Positions 17,527 through 26,386 of a stretch of 64,000 nt of DNA are shown in pieces. The notes beneath the pieces were generated by a model. The model was given only the letters and a program-made list of their open reading frames with translations. It made no database searches and was not told the origin of the DNA. Location: NCBI GenBank assembly GCA_002781365.1, contig PETN01000020.1:1-64000 (forward strand), in the 5' to 3' direction. The position numbers and the translations under genes were made by a program. The stretch is from Sulfurimonas sp. CG01_land_8_20_14_3_00_36_23. Lineage in GTDB: Bacteria; Campylobacterota; Campylobacteria; Campylobacterales; Sulfurimonadaceae. The stretch's first letter is position 1. Each line of letters starts with the position of its first letter.

Positions 17527-17970
17527 TTACTCAGCTGCCGCTTCTTCAGTTGCTGGTGCTTCAGTTGCAGGTACTTCTGCTTCTGGTGCTTCTTCTTTTG
17601 CTACTGGAGCTTCAGTTTTAGCAGGTGCTTCAGCAGCTTTTTTAGCTTTTGAAACTAAATGATTCCATGCAGCTATTTCACGGTTAGTATCATATTTGAT
17701 AGTAACAAAACGAAGAAGTTCTTCATTAATACGGAAACGTCTTTCAATTTCTGTAATTGCAGATGGAGCAACAGAGTAATAGATAACATGGTAATATCCA
17801 CGCTCATTTTTGTTAATAGGATAAGCTAATTTTCTCATTCCCATTGGGTTTGTAGTTGCGATTTCACCACCATTTGAAGTGATAATGTCTTCGATAGCTT
17901 GAATGTTTGCTTGAATTTCTTCTGCTGTAAGTGTCGGTTTTACGATTACTAGGTTTTCGTAATGTCTCAT
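17527..17970 (-). CDS. rpsF: 30S ribosomal protein S6
   Basis: S6 with the start placed at MRHYENLVIVKPTL. An upstream ATG would add 23 residues with no match to the family, while this one has AAAGGGAG upstream. The conserved middle is GMRKLAYPINKNERGYYHVIYY. After about residue 105 there is a long alanine-, proline- and glutamate-rich tail (APAKTEAPVAKEEAPEAE and onwards), which is a lineage-type extension. It is the first gene of the rpsF-ssb-rpsR operon. Confidence 0.95.
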   Translation of the reverse strand: MRHYENLVIVKPTLTAEEIQANIQAIEDIITSNGGEIATTNPMGMRKLAYPINKNERGYYHVIYYSVAPSAITEIERRFRINEELLRFVTIKYDTNREIAAWNHLVSKAKKAAEAPAKTEAPVAKEEAPEAEVPATEAPATEEAAAE

Positions 17971-18007
17971 AGAGTATAATCTCCCTTTGGTATATCGCCA
18001 ATGAAGG

Positions 18008-18058
18008 CTTTGTTTCCCTTTCGGATATGTATATATCACTACAATAAGTGATACAAAG
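18008..18058 (-). promoter_or_regulatory. candidate S6:S18 autoregulatory mRNA leader
   Basis: In the rpsF leader RNA, CTTTGT (RNA side of 18053-18058) pairs with ACAAAG (18008-18013). Immediately inside, a hairpin forms from ATCACT/AGTGAT (18035-18040 with 18047-18052). The 3' side of the outer stem has an unpaired stretch containing CCG (18022-18024) in the context CCGAAAGG. This layout (stem, hairpin, CCG bulge) matches the described motif by which the S6:S18 complex represses its own operon. It lies 38 bases upstream of the start codon. Confidence 0.5.
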
Positions 18059-18270
18059 AGAAAGGAACGCTGGATTATACTACAGATATACTTAAAGCTA
18101 CAATAAAGAGATTTTAAGTAGAGTGTTACTCTTTAAATAAGAAGCTAGAATTTATTTTTAAATGCTATAACTTTAAAAATAAAATTGATAAAAATAGATG
18201 ACAATTTGCAATGCAATGAGCGTAGGCATGTGTAGATAAAGTATACTTAACAAATATTAGGGAGAAAGTA

Positions 18271-19314
18271 ATGGCAAAAAGAAAAAAAGTAGTGCATACA
18301 AAGAGTTCAAAGATATTAACTTATATAGCATGGATATTGGCGATACTCGCGCTTTGTTTAACGCTTCTTGTTGGAGGATATTATTTTGGCTATACAAAAG
18401 CAAAAGAGGATGCTAAAAAACAAAATATTATAGAAAAAGAGAAAAGACTTGCTGTGCTGAAAAAAGCAGAAGAGGCTACAAAATATACTCAATCCAGTGT
18501 CAATGATAGGTTAAAAGAGGTTCTGAAAAAAGAGAGCGCTTATACAGAACTTCCAAAGCATGAAGTTTTGAAAAATCCAGAGAAAGAGTATAGTGGAGCT
18601 GCGCATGAACTAGATGATGCTTCTGTTAGTGAAATGCCTTACATCAACAGAGATATTCAAGCGACATCCAAAAAAGCAAGATTGGCGATTATTATTGATG
18701 ATGTATCTATTACTTCTCATATAAATGCAATTAAAAGTTTGGGTATTCCTATCACGATGAGCTTTTTGCCTCCAAGAGCTGCGCGTCCAGACTCTGCAAA
18801 ACTAGCAGCAAAAGAGAGCTTTTATATGGTTCACCTCCCCATGGAAGCACAGAGTTTTTCAAAAGAAGAACCCTTCACTTTGCACACAGATGATTCTCAA
18901 AGCGTGATTTCAAAGAGAATTAAAGAGTTAAAAAAATTGTTTCCACGTGTTCACTATATAAATAATCACACAGGGAGTAAGTTCACATCGGATGAACTTG
19001 CTATGAATAGGTTGATCTTCTCACTTAAAAAAGAGGGAATCAACTTTATAGACAGTAGGACATCTTCACAAACAAAAGCTCCAAAAGTGATGAGTAATTT
19101 TGGCTTAAAATATGTGGCAAGGGATGTCTTTTTGGATCATCACGCGGATATTCCTTACATAAAAGAGCAGATAAAAGTAGCTATAAAATTAGCTAAACTC
19201 CATGGTAATGCAATAGCGATAGGACATCCACATGCCAATACTATACTCGCCCTAAACGAGTCTAAAAAGTTATTGCGGGATGTAGAGTTAGTATATGTAA
19301 ATAAGTTGTATTGA
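18271..19314 (+). CDS. divergent polysaccharide deacetylase family protein (YibQ-like)
   Basis: A 347-residue protein with one N-terminal membrane segment (residues about 15-38) after a basic start, and a coiled linker. The catalytic-like domain begins ARLAIIIDDVSITSHINAIK (the DD of the NodB-like fold) and continues through ITMSFLPPRAA, HLPMEAQSF, NNHTGSKFT and the terminal AIGHPHANTILAL. These match the divergent polysaccharide deacetylase (DUF610/YibQ) family. It would face the periplasm. A partial copy of the 15-bp motif encodes PHAN at 19224-19238. dprA follows one base after its stop. Confidence 0.85.
   Translation: MAKRKKVVHTKSSKILTYIAWILAILALCLTLLVGGYYFGYTKAKEDAKKQNIIEKEKRLAVLKKAEEATKYTQSSVNDRLKEVLKKESAYTELPKHEVLKNPEKEYSGAAHELDDASVSEMPYINRDIQATSKKARLAIIIDDVSITSHINAIKSLGIPITMSFLPPRAARPDSAKLAAKESFYMVHLPMEAQSFSKEEPFTLHTDDSQSVISKRIKELKKLFPRVHYINNHTGSKFTSDELAMNRLIFSLKKEGINFIDSRTSSQTKAPKVMSNFGLKYVARDVFLDHHADIPYIKEQIKVAIKLAKLHGNAIAIGHPHANTILALNESKKLLRDVELVYVNKLY
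19224..19238 (-). repeat. dispersed 15-bp motif, 2 mismatches (in deacetylase gene)
   Basis: CCACATGCCAA core with ACAT in place of ATTT upstream. It encodes P-H-A-N in the conserved GHPHANT segment, so protein constraint may also explain it. Confidence 0.5.
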
Positions 19315-19315
19315 T

Positions 19316-20089
19316 ATGCCATTAGTTCAAGATACCATCACAGAACTCTCTTCGATGAAAAGCTATCCTAGCGAGCTTTTTTATGAGGGTCGTCTTGAAC
19401 TTTTAAAGGCTCATAAAATCTCCATTGTCGGAACAAGACGACCTACAAGCTACTCTAAAATCATGACACACAGACTTGCTTCCTCTCTCTCAAAACATGG
19501 TGTTTGCATTGTCAGTGGTGGAGCGATGGGAATTGACGCTATTGCTCATAATGGAGCAGGCTCTTCTAATACCATTGCAATATTGCCATGTGGAATCGAT
19601 ATAAAATACCCTGCTGTAAATAAAAAACTATTAGCAGAGATAGAACAAAATGGACTTTTATTAAGTCAATTTGCGCAAGGATTTAAGGCAACACCTTGGA
19701 GTTTTGTGCAAAGAAATGAGATTGTTGTAGCACTTGGAGATGTTTTAGTCGTCTGTGAAGCAGAGCTTGGAAGTGGAAGTATGCGAAGTGTAGAATTTGC
19801 TCTTAAAATGGGAAAAGAGATTTTCGTTTTACCACATAGATTGGATGAGAGCAGTGCGACAAACAGACTCCTCCAAGAGGGTAAAGCGACTGCTATCTAT
19901 GACATCGATGCTTTTGTTTCAAGATTTGCAGTGACGCAATTTCCACATGCCAAAGGAGATGACTTTTTAGAGTTTTGCAAAACAAATCCAAACTATGATG
20001 AAGCTTTAAGCGCGTATCCACAGAGAGTTTTTGAAGCTGAACTTAGTGGGGAGATTGAGATTGTAAATGCTAAGGTTTTTCTAAAATAG
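19316..20089 (+). CDS. dprA: DNA-processing protein DprA
   Basis: DprA/Smf Rossmann-fold protein of 257 residues. The family motifs are clear: ISIVGTRRPTSYS, the central SGGAMGIDAIAHNGA and the later AILPCGIDIKYPAVN, GLLLSQFAQG and RNEIVVALGD. DprA loads RecA on single strands taken up in natural transformation. This version is short, as in Helicobacter and Campylobacter, with a small C-terminal part. A perfect 15-bp dispersed motif lies inside it (19939-19953, encoding FPHAK). It is the only competence gene seen in the window and starts one base after the deacetylase gene. Confidence 0.93.
   Translation: MPLVQDTITELSSMKSYPSELFYEGRLELLKAHKISIVGTRRPTSYSKIMTHRLASSLSKHGVCIVSGGAMGIDAIAHNGAGSSNTIAILPCGIDIKYPAVNKKLLAEIEQNGLLLSQFAQGFKATPWSFVQRNEIVVALGDVLVVCEAELGSGSMRSVEFALKMGKEIFVLPHRLDESSATNRLLQEGKATAIYDIDAFVSRFAVTQFPHAKGDDFLEFCKTNPNYDEALSAYPQRVFEAELSGEIEIVNAKVFLK
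19939..19953 (-). repeat. dispersed 15-bp motif, perfect copy (in dprA)
   Basis: Reverse orientation relative to dprA. Read in frame it gives Q-F-P-H-A-K, located after the Rossmann core where the protein is not strongly conserved. Confidence 0.9.
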
Positions 20090-20110
20090 TTCTATCACTT
20101 TTTGAACGAA

Positions 20111-21139
20111 TTAAAGTATGAGCATCGCATCGCCATAGGAGTAGAATTTATACTCATTTTCAATGGCATTTTTGTAAAGTTCTTGCGCCTTATCTACCCC
20201 AACAAAAGAAGCTACGAGCATAAGTAAAGTCGATTTTGGTAAGTGAAAGTTTGTCAAGAGATGGTTGACTCGAATAGGCTTATTATTTGGATGTAGGAAA
20301 AGATTTGCTTCTCCTTTTGTGGCATGTGGATTTCTTGCATAAAACTCTACAGTTCTTGTAGATGTAGTTCCAACACTCAGGATGGGAATCTCTGAATCGA
20401 GAAGCTCTTTTGCTTTTTTTGAGATGTCGTAGTACTCTGAGTGCATAGGGTGATCGGTGATGGTTTGAACTTCCACAGGTTTAAAAGTCCCACTTCCCAC
20501 ATGCAGAGTAACATAGGCATGCTTGAAATTTTTACAGACTCTTGTGTGTTGTTCTTGTGTAAAGTGTAAAGAGGCAGTTGGAGCGGCAACAGCCCCATCT
20601 TTTAAAGCAAAGACACTCTGGTACTCACTCTCATCCTCTTTGTTGTCCACTCTTTGGATGTAAGGGGGCAGAGGGACATGCCCTATCTTATCAATGATAG
20701 GTAAAAGCTCTTCAAATCTCAATCTATTTCCACATGCCAAAAAGTTTACAACTCTGCTACCATCTTCGTTTAACTCTTGAACCACTGCAACTAAATTTTC
20801 ATCAAAAAAGATTTCTGTCTTTAGTTTTACTTTTCCTCGTATGTAAACATTGACATCATAGGCATTTAAGGCTCTGTTTATAAGAAGTTCAAGTTTACCG
20901 CCACTCTCTTTTTTTCCAAAGAGTCTTGCTTTGATCACTTTTGTATCATTGAAAATGAGTGCGCAATCTTTGGGAACAAACTTTTCAAATTCATAAAAAT
21001 ATGTGTGCGTGATGGTGTTTGTACTTCTCTCATATACTAAGAGTTTTGCGGTGTCTCTTGGCGAAGCAGGGTGGGTTGCTATAAGATTTTGTGGAAGTAT
21101 GAAATCATAACTCGAGGTGAGAAACTCTGCGCTATTCAC
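20111..21139 (-). CDS. queA: S-adenosylmethionine:tRNA ribosyltransferase-isomerase
   Basis: QueA, 342 residues, normal length. Signatures include YDFILPQNLIATHPASPRD near the start, IFNDTKVIKARLFGKKESGG across residues 58-77, AAPTASLHFT and THVGSGTF-like LHVGSGTFKPV. It transfers and isomerises the ribosyl part of SAM onto preQ1-modified tRNA to make epoxyqueuosine. The start overlaps the end of tatC by eight bases. Two dispersed-motif copies are inside the gene (20319-20333, partial, and 20726-20740, perfect). Confidence 0.96.
   Translation of the reverse strand: MNSAEFLTSSYDFILPQNLIATHPASPRDTAKLLVYERSTNTITHTYFYEFEKFVPKDCALIFNDTKVIKARLFGKKESGGKLELLINRALNAYDVNVYIRGKVKLKTEIFFDENLVAVVQELNEDGSRVVNFLACGNRLRFEELLPIIDKIGHVPLPPYIQRVDNKEDESEYQSVFALKDGAVAAPTASLHFTQEQHTRVCKNFKHAYVTLHVGSGTFKPVEVQTITDHPMHSEYYDISKKAKELLDSEIPILSVGTTSTRTVEFYARNPHATKGEANLFLHPNNKPIRVNHLLTNFHLPKSTLLMLVASFVGVDKAQELYKNAIENEYKFYSYGDAMLIL
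20319..20333 (+). repeat. dispersed motif core, 3 mismatches (in queA)
   Basis: GGCATGTGG core with GGATTT following. On the coding strand it encodes N-P-H-A-T. Counted only as a core match. Confidence 0.5.
20726..20740 (-). repeat. dispersed 15-bp motif, perfect copy (in queA)
   Basis: On the queA coding strand the forward word is read as L-A-C-G-N in a loop of the protein. Confidence 0.9.
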
Positions 21140-21926
21140 CTTTTCTCTCGCTCTCGTCTACTTCTAACTCTTCACTCTCTTCTTCAAGTGGTGGTGCGGG
21201 ATTTACCACTTTTACGATGAGTATAGAGAAGCCATAAAGAATAACAAGTGGTCCAGCCATCAACAGTTGTGTGAGAACATCAGGAGGCGTAAGAAGTGCT
21301 GCAACGATAAAGATAAGTACGACGGCATATTTGAAAAAATCCCTCATCTGTCTATCATCTACAAGACCAAGAAGTGCAAGGAAATAGGCAAAAATAGGGA
21401 GTTCAAAAGCTAAACCAAACCCAAACATGATTTTTGTAAAAAAGCCAACATAATCTTCAATATTAATAAGTGGAGTAAACTTGAAACTACCAAATGTTAT
21501 GAGAAAATCAAATCCGAACGGGGTGACGATGTAGTAGGCAAAGAGTACACCCACGAGAAACATAGTTGTTCCGCCAAAGATAAAAGGGATAATCATCTTT
21601 TTTTCATTTGCATAAAGTCCAGGTGCAACAAAGAGCCATATTTGTGCAAGGATAATAGGGAGTGCACCAACAATAGCCGCAAAAAATGAGACTTTAAGCG
21701 CTACAAAGAAGGCTCCACCAACCTGACTTGTTGTAATCATTCCATCGGCCGCATGGACTGATATTTTGCCCACTTCTATGAGTGCAGTGTTGAGGGGTTC
21801 AACTATCCAGTTAAGTATAGGTTCGTGAAAAAAGAACATAACAAAAAACATAACGATGAGACTTCCAACAGAGATTCCTAATCGCTTTCTTAATTCAACT
21901 AAATGGGGTCTAAGTTCATCAAACAT
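21132..21926 (-). CDS. tatC: twin-arginine translocase subunit TatC
   Basis: A 264-residue integral membrane protein with six transmembrane helices. It starts MFDELRPHLVELRKRLGIS (family: H-L-x-E-L-R-x-R). The FELPIFAYFLALLGLVD segment around residue 180 carries the conserved FELP. The C-terminal tail is acidic. TatC recognises the twin-arginine signal of folded proteins. It is immediately downstream of tatB with no gap and overlaps queA. Confidence 0.97.
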   Translation of the reverse strand: MFDELRPHLVELRKRLGISVGSLIVMFFVMFFFHEPILNWIVEPLNTALIEVGKISVHAADGMITTSQVGGAFFVALKVSFFAAIVGALPIILAQIWLFVAPGLYANEKKMIIPFIFGGTTMFLVGVLFAYYIVTPFGFDFLITFGSFKFTPLINIEDYVGFFTKIMFGFGLAFELPIFAYFLALLGLVDDRQMRDFFKYAVVLIFIVAALLTPPDVLTQLLMAGPLVILYGFSILIVKVVNPAPPLEEESEELEVDESERKGE

Positions 21927-22295
21927 TTATATATTCTCTTTTGGTTTTTTCTCAAAGGTTACTTTTTCTTGTTGCATAGGAGCTTTTGGTGCTTCTTTTT
22001 GCATGTTAGTTTCAGTGGTGTGTGTTAAACTGTCGCCAATTTCTGTAAGATTTGTAACTCTGTTGAGCTCTTCACTCGCTTGAAGCAACTCTTTTTTGTA
22101 GGCTAATGCCTCTTGTTTGATGTCGGCAACACTCATCTCTTGTTCGAGAGTATCTTTCACCGTGCCAACTGTTTTTTTTACGCTTCGAAAAAATTTAGCT
22201 ATATCGACCATTGCACTTGGAAGTTTGTCTGGACCTAAAAAAAGTATAGCGATGATAAGGATGACAAGTATCTCTGTAAAACCTAAACCAAACAT
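21927..22295 (-). CDS. tatB: twin-arginine translocase subunit TatB
   Basis: A 122-residue protein with one N-terminal membrane helix (MFGLGFTEILVILIIAILFL), the hinge GPDKLP, and an amphipathic helix rich in lysine, then a longer acidic and glutamine-rich tail. The glutamate at position 8 and the GPDKLP hinge mark the TatB class over TatA. It works with TatC as the signal-peptide receptor. It sits directly before tatC. A TatA gene is not in the window. Confidence 0.92.
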   Translation of the reverse strand: MFGLGFTEILVILIIAILFLGPDKLPSAMVDIAKFFRSVKKTVGTVKDTLEQEMSVADIKQEALAYKKELLQASEELNRVTNLTEIGDSLTHTTETNMQKEAPKAPMQQEKVTFEKKPKENI

Positions 22296-22364
22296 GTAAA
22301 ACCTTTAAATTTATAGTATTTTAATAAAGGTCATGATTTTAACTAAAGATAGATTAAAGAATCT

Positions 22365-23420
22365 TCAAGAGAGGATAAAGAGTGTGAGCTCATCCGCTAA
22401 AAGATAGTCAGGATTATATAAAACACCATTTTTTGAGAGAAGTTTTTTTTCATCCACTAAGATTTTTGCTCTTTTGGACTCCTCTTTGTCTAAAATTTCC
22501 TCTTTGACCCCGACACAAGAGCGAAAACCAAGAAATAACTCTTCCATCTTTTTATCTTCCTCACTGAGAGTTTCGACTCGTCTATGGAGTGGATTTTGGA
22601 TGTAATCTTCTAAATCTGTTGTTGGATAAAAACGCTCAACTCCAAGTTTGCCAACAGCACCACTCCCAAGACCTATGTAATCTTTGTAGTTCCAGTATCC
22701 AAGATTATGCAGACTCTGGTAGGTTCCAAAATTACTTATTTCATACTGCTCAAAGCCATGGGAGCGAATCTCTTTAAAGAGCCATGAGGTCAAAGAGAGC
22801 GTCTCTTTTGCCATAGAGGGATTTTTCTCAAAAGGGGTTCCCTCTTCTATGGTGAGGGCATAGGCGCTGAGATGGTTTATGGGAAGTGAAAAGGCAGTAT
22901 CTATATCTTTTTGCAAGAGCTCTTTTGTGTCATTTAAAGTTGCATAAATCAAATCAATAGAGATGTTTTCAAAGCCAATTTTTTTAGCATTTAAAACGGC
23001 TTCTATCGCTTGGGAACTGCTGTGTGCTCTGTTTAAAACCTTGAGTTTCTCTTTATCAAAACTTTGAACTCCAAAACTTAAGCGGTTTACTCCTAATTTC
23101 CACATGCCAAGAATCCACTCGTAAGTAGCACTATTTGGATTGGCTTCACTTGTCATCTCAATGTTGGGAGCAAGATAGGGTTTGAGAAGCTTAAAGAGTG
23201 GTTCATAAAGTTCGGGAGGTACAGTGGAAGGAGTTCCTCCGCCTATAAAAACTGTTTCTATACTTTTTTCGCTTACATGAAAGGCTTTTAACTCAAACTC
23301 TAATTGAGTGTGGAGTGCATTCATATAACTCTGTTTGAGATGAAATTTATCGACATAAGAGTTAAAAGCGCAGTAAGAACATTTTGAATCGCAAAAAGGA
23401 ATGTGTATGTAAAGTAGCAT
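22365..23420 (-). CDS. hemW: radical SAM heme chaperone HemW
   Basis: A 351-residue HemN-like radical SAM protein. The cluster motif is CDSKCSYCAF (C-x3-C-x2-C) close to the N-terminus. GGGTPS (IGGGTPSTVP), TSEANPNS and RLSFGVQSFDKEKLKVLNRAH cut over residues 118-138 are family signatures. The cysteine following C-x2-C is phenylalanine-preceded in HemW fashion, and the HemN-specific N-terminus is absent, so this is HemW not coproporphyrinogen dehydrogenase. Its ATG overlaps a degenerate copy of the dispersed motif. A perfect copy is inside (23096-23110). Confidence 0.9.
   Translation of the reverse strand: MLLYIHIPFCDSKCSYCAFNSYVDKFHLKQSYMNALHTQLEFELKAFHVSEKSIETVFIGGGTPSTVPPELYEPLFKLLKPYLAPNIEMTSEANPNSATYEWILGMWKLGVNRLSFGVQSFDKEKLKVLNRAHSSSQAIEAVLNAKKIGFENISIDLIYATLNDTKELLQKDIDTAFSLPINHLSAYALTIEEGTPFEKNPSMAKETLSLTSWLFKEIRSHGFEQYEISNFGTYQSLHNLGYWNYKDYIGLGSGAVGKLGVERFYPTTDLEDYIQNPLHRRVETLSEEDKKMEELFLGFRSCVGVKEEILDKEESKRAKILVDEKKLLSKNGVLYNPDYLLADELTLFILS
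23096..23110 (-). repeat. dispersed 15-bp motif, perfect copy (in hemW)
   Basis: On the hemW coding strand it is read in the frame G-M-W-K in the segment ILGMWKLGVNRLSF. Confidence 0.9.
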
Positions 23421-23498
23421 GTGGAATTATATCCTAACATTATATTCTTTTAATAGCATCTTCTGTATAATCTCATCCTAAACTAAATAGGTGATTTT

Positions 23499-23969
23499 AT
23501 GAATAAAGAAGATTTATATCGACCAAATGTTGCGATGATTATTGTCTCCAATAATTATCCACAAAAGAAAGAGATATTTATTGCTCAAAGAAATGACTTG
23601 ACCGATATTTGGCAGTTTCCACAAGGTGGAATAGATAAAGGTGAAAAAGTGCAAGAAGCACTTTTTCGTGAACTTGAAGAAGAGATTGGTACATTAAAAG
23701 CAAAAGTTGTAGCAGAGTATCCTGAGTGGATTTCCTATGATTTTCCTGAAAAAATTGCTAAAACGATGAAACCGTATAAGGGACAAATTCAAAGATATTT
23801 TTTGCTTAAACTTAAAAAAAGTGCGAAAATAAATCTTCAGACGAAGCACCCTGAATTTCTTAGCTATAAGTTTGTAAGTGTGGATGAAGTTTTAGACCTT
23901 ACAGCACACTTTAAAAAGCCAGTATATGAAAAAGTTATAAACTATTTTAAAGCAGAGGGACATTTATAA
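23499..23969 (+). CDS. rppH: RNA pyrophosphohydrolase (Nudix)
   Basis: A 156-residue Nudix hydrolase. The Nudix box is GGIDKGEKVQEALFRELEEE followed by IG. The opening YRPNVAMIIVS and QFPQGGID are typical of RppH/NudH, which removes pyrophosphate from mRNA 5' ends and can also hydrolyse dinucleoside polyphosphates. It is the first gene of a run rppH-lysC-hobA-holB-folP whose order is also known from Helicobacter pylori. lysC starts immediately after its stop. Confidence 0.92.
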   Translation: MNKEDLYRPNVAMIIVSNNYPQKKEIFIAQRNDLTDIWQFPQGGIDKGEKVQEALFRELEEEIGTLKAKVVAEYPEWISYDFPEKIAKTMKPYKGQIQRYFLLKLKKSAKINLQTKHPEFLSYKFVSVDEVLDLTAHFKKPVYEKVINYFKAEGHL

Positions 23970-25181
23970 ATGTTGATAGTTCAAAAGTTCGGTGGAACAA
24001 GTGTTGGTGATTTGGAGCGCATCCAAAACGTAGCTTCTCGTGTAAGTGAGACAAAAAAAGCTGGGAATGATGTGGTTGTAGTTGTTTCTGCTATGAGCGG
24101 AGAGACAAATAAACTTGTAGCTTATGCAGAACACTTTTCATCGAATCCTGCCCGTGCTGAGATGGATATGCTTCTTAGCTCTGGTGAGAGAGTAACCGCT
24201 TCACTTTTAGCGATAGCACTCAATGAAATGGGGCACGAAGCTATCTCCATGACAGGAAGAAAAGCAGGCATAGTAACAGATAGTTTACATACGAAGGCTC
24301 GTATTGAAGAGATAAACCCAACTGCCATGAATGAAGCTTTAAAAGAGGGGAAAATCATAGTGGTTGCAGGCTTTCAAGGGGTTTCAACAAATGGAAATGT
24401 AACTACACTTGGACGTGGTGGAAGCGATTTATCTGCTGTTGCAATTGCTGGAGCTATTAAAGCGGATTTGTGTGAAATATATACAGATGTAAGCGGTATC
24501 TTTACAACCGATCCACGTATAGAGCCAAAAGCAAGAAAACTAACTCAAATTTCTTATGATGAGATGTTGGAATTAGCTTCTTTAGGTGCGAAAGTACTTC
24601 AAAATCGCTCAGTAGAGTTGGCTAAAAAACTCAATGTAAATCTAGTAACAAGAACAAGTTTCTCCAATGAAGAGGGAACATTAATAACGAAGGAAGAAAA
24701 TATTATGGAAAAACCATTAGTAAGTGGAATAGCATTAGACAAAGGACAAGCACGTATCTCTTTAATGGGTGTGGCTGACAGACCTGGGATAGCCTCTGAA
24801 ATATTTAATAAACTCGCAAAAAGTGGTGTCAATATTGATATGATTGTTCAAAACAAAGCACATAATGGCGAAACAAATATAGATTTCACAATTCCATCAG
24901 GTGACTTGAATGATGCTAAATTAGTTGTACACTCTTTTGTGAAAGATGGAGATATTAAAGATGAATCCTATAATGAAACAATCTGTAAAGTTTCCGTTGT
25001 AGGCGTTGGTATGAAGTCTCACACAGGCGTAGCTGCAAAAGCTTTTTCAGCTATGGCAAAAGAGAATATAAACATCAATATGATTTCAACTTCAGAGATA
25101 AAAGTCTCTATGGTTATAGATGAAAAGTATGGTGAATTGGCTGTAAGAAGTCTTCACGATGCATACGAATTAGAGAAATAG
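23970..25181 (+). CDS. lysC: aspartate kinase
   Basis: A 403-residue aspartokinase. The N-terminal kinase domain has [11 protein letters not shown] and [15 protein letters not shown]. Two ACT domains follow from about residue 265, one starting [14 protein letters not shown]. It phosphorylates aspartate at the start of lysine, threonine and methionine biosynthesis, and the ACT pair mediates feedback by lysine and/or threonine. Single-polypeptide alpha/beta type; an internal beta-subunit start is plausible but not shown. It abuts rppH and precedes hobA by 52 bases. Confidence 0.96.
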   Translation: MLIVQKFGGTSVGDLERIQNVASRVSETKKAGNDVVVVVSAMSGETNKLVAYAEHFSSNPARAEMDMLLSSGERVTASLLAIALNEMGHEAISMTGRKAGIVTDSLHTKARIEEINPTAMNEALKEGKIIVVAGFQGVSTNGNVTTLGRGGSDLSAVAIAGAIKADLCEIYTDVSGIFTTDPRIEPKARKLTQISYDEMLELASLGAKVLQNRSVELAKKLNVNLVTRTSFSNEEGTLITKEENIMEKPLVSGIALDKGQARISLMGVADRPGIASEIFNKLAKSGVNIDMIVQNKAHNGETNIDFTIPSGDLNDAKLVVHSFVKDGDIKDESYNETICKVSVVGVGMKSHTGVAAKAFSAMAKENININMISTSEIKVSMVIDEKYGELAVRSLHDAYELEK

Positions 25182-25233
25182 TCTCTATGAATACTCTTGC
25201 CCATCTTATTTTTGCTGATAAAGGGCAAGAAGT

Positions 25234-25782
25234 ATGAGAGACTTTGCCCAGTGGAGCTTAGACACGCTAAGAGAAGATGGCGGAAACCTCAGTTGGTTAG
25301 AAGAGTATCGATTTGATTGGACGACAACTACTTCTCATGCGCTTGAGCAGATTTTAAATGGTAAGACAATTATTCTCATCACGGATGGAAAAAGAAAATG
25401 GTTTGAACACTATATTATCAGCTCAATCAACGCTCCCTCATGTGAGAGACCTCTTTTACCAATTGTCTGCATAGAGAGCATTTACGCGCATTTTAATACT
25501 GTAAGTGGTGGAGAGATGATAGATATTGTAGATGATTTAATTTCTCTTTCTTATAAAGAAGATTATTTCTTTTGGTATATAGGCAAAGGGGATGACAAAA
25601 GAGCTGATATAGCTAAGAGAAGGGATAACAGCTACTTTTGGATTTTTGATGAAGATTATCATAATGCTTTTACAATGAAATCGTATGATTCAAATTTAGA
25701 TATTAAACTCTTACAACTCTATAAACTTTTTAATGCGTCTCTCAATGCAACAATGTTTGGAGAGGTTGATGTTAACTCCTGA
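25234..25782 (+). CDS. hobA: DnaA initiator-associating protein HobA
   Basis: A 182-residue protein matching HobA (HP1230 of Helicobacter pylori), a lineage-specific regulator that binds DnaA domain I-II and helps assemble DnaA on oriC. Visible features are the N-terminal FAQWSLDTLREDG, the ILITDGKRKWFEHYI strand-helix and FFWYIGKGDDKRADIAKR cut across residues 111-128. The fold resembles a SIS domain. It lies between lysC and holB as in H. pylori. Its 3' end overlaps holB by 14 bases. Confidence 0.9.
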   Translation: MRDFAQWSLDTLREDGGNLSWLEEYRFDWTTTTSHALEQILNGKTIILITDGKRKWFEHYIISSINAPSCERPLLPIVCIESIYAHFNTVSGGEMIDIVDDLISLSYKEDYFFWYIGKGDDKRADIAKRRDNSYFWIFDEDYHNAFTMKSYDSNLDIKLLQLYKLFNASLNATMFGEVDVNS

Positions 25783-26386
25783 TTCTCAAAAAAGTCATAT
25801 TCTTATCTCAGCAGAAATAGAGGCAGAATTTCAGAGACTTCAAACAGAGTTAAAACCACACAGGGTTGTGGGTTTTATAAGAGAAAAGTTTCTTATTGAA
25901 GATGCAAAAGCGGTTATCGCAGAGGCTTATATAAGCGAATCAAGCACGAAGTATATCGTTTTAGGAGCATTAGAATTTAATGCAGTCTCTCAAAACTCAC
26001 TCTTAAAAGTTCTAGAAGAACCTCCAAGAAATATAGAGTTTATTATTATCTCACCTACAAAATCAAATCTGCTTCCAACTATACGTTCAAGACTTCCTAT
26101 CGTAAAGTGTGAATCTTTCCATGAGGCTATGCATTTAGATTTAAACTTAGCTAGAATCGATTATGCTCAAATATTTCTATTTTTAAAAGAGCACTCAAGA
26201 GCGAAAAAAAGTGATGCTAAATTATTAGTAGAAGCACTTTTTCATAGAGCTACAGTGGTGGATATGCTTATCCTCTCTATAGCACAACTCAATAATTTTG
26301 ATAAGGCGTATAGACTTTTAGAGTTAAACTCCAGACCACAAAGTGTTCTAGCCATGATACTTATGAGCTTTGTAAGAGAGAAATAG
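25769..26386 (+). CDS. holB: DNA polymerase III delta-prime-like subunit
   Basis: A 205-residue protein starting MLTPDSQKSHILI at the ATG at 25769, which has GGAGAGG four bases upstream. An earlier ATG is inside hobA and has no site. It keeps the clamp-loader segments SQNSLLKVLEEPPRNIEFI and SNLLPTIRSRL, the latter being the sensor/arginine-finger region SRC replaced by SRL. There is no P-loop, as expected for the non-ATPase delta-prime. It is much shorter than E. coli HolB (334 residues), typical for this group. It overlaps hobA and directly precedes folP. Confidence 0.82.
   Translation: MLTPDSQKSHILISAEIEAEFQRLQTELKPHRVVGFIREKFLIEDAKAVIAEAYISESSTKYIVLGALEFNAVSQNSLLKVLEEPPRNIEFIIISPTKSNLLPTIRSRLPIVKCESFHEAMHLDLNLARIDYAQIFLFLKEHSRAKKSDAKLLVEALFHRATVVDMLILSIAQLNNFDKAYRLLELNSRPQSVLAMILMSFVREK

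Noticed and set aside
18213-18225. TAGGCATGTGTAG upstream of the deacetylase gene
   Set aside because: It breaks the core GCATGTGG (GCATGTGT) and is weaker than other copies.
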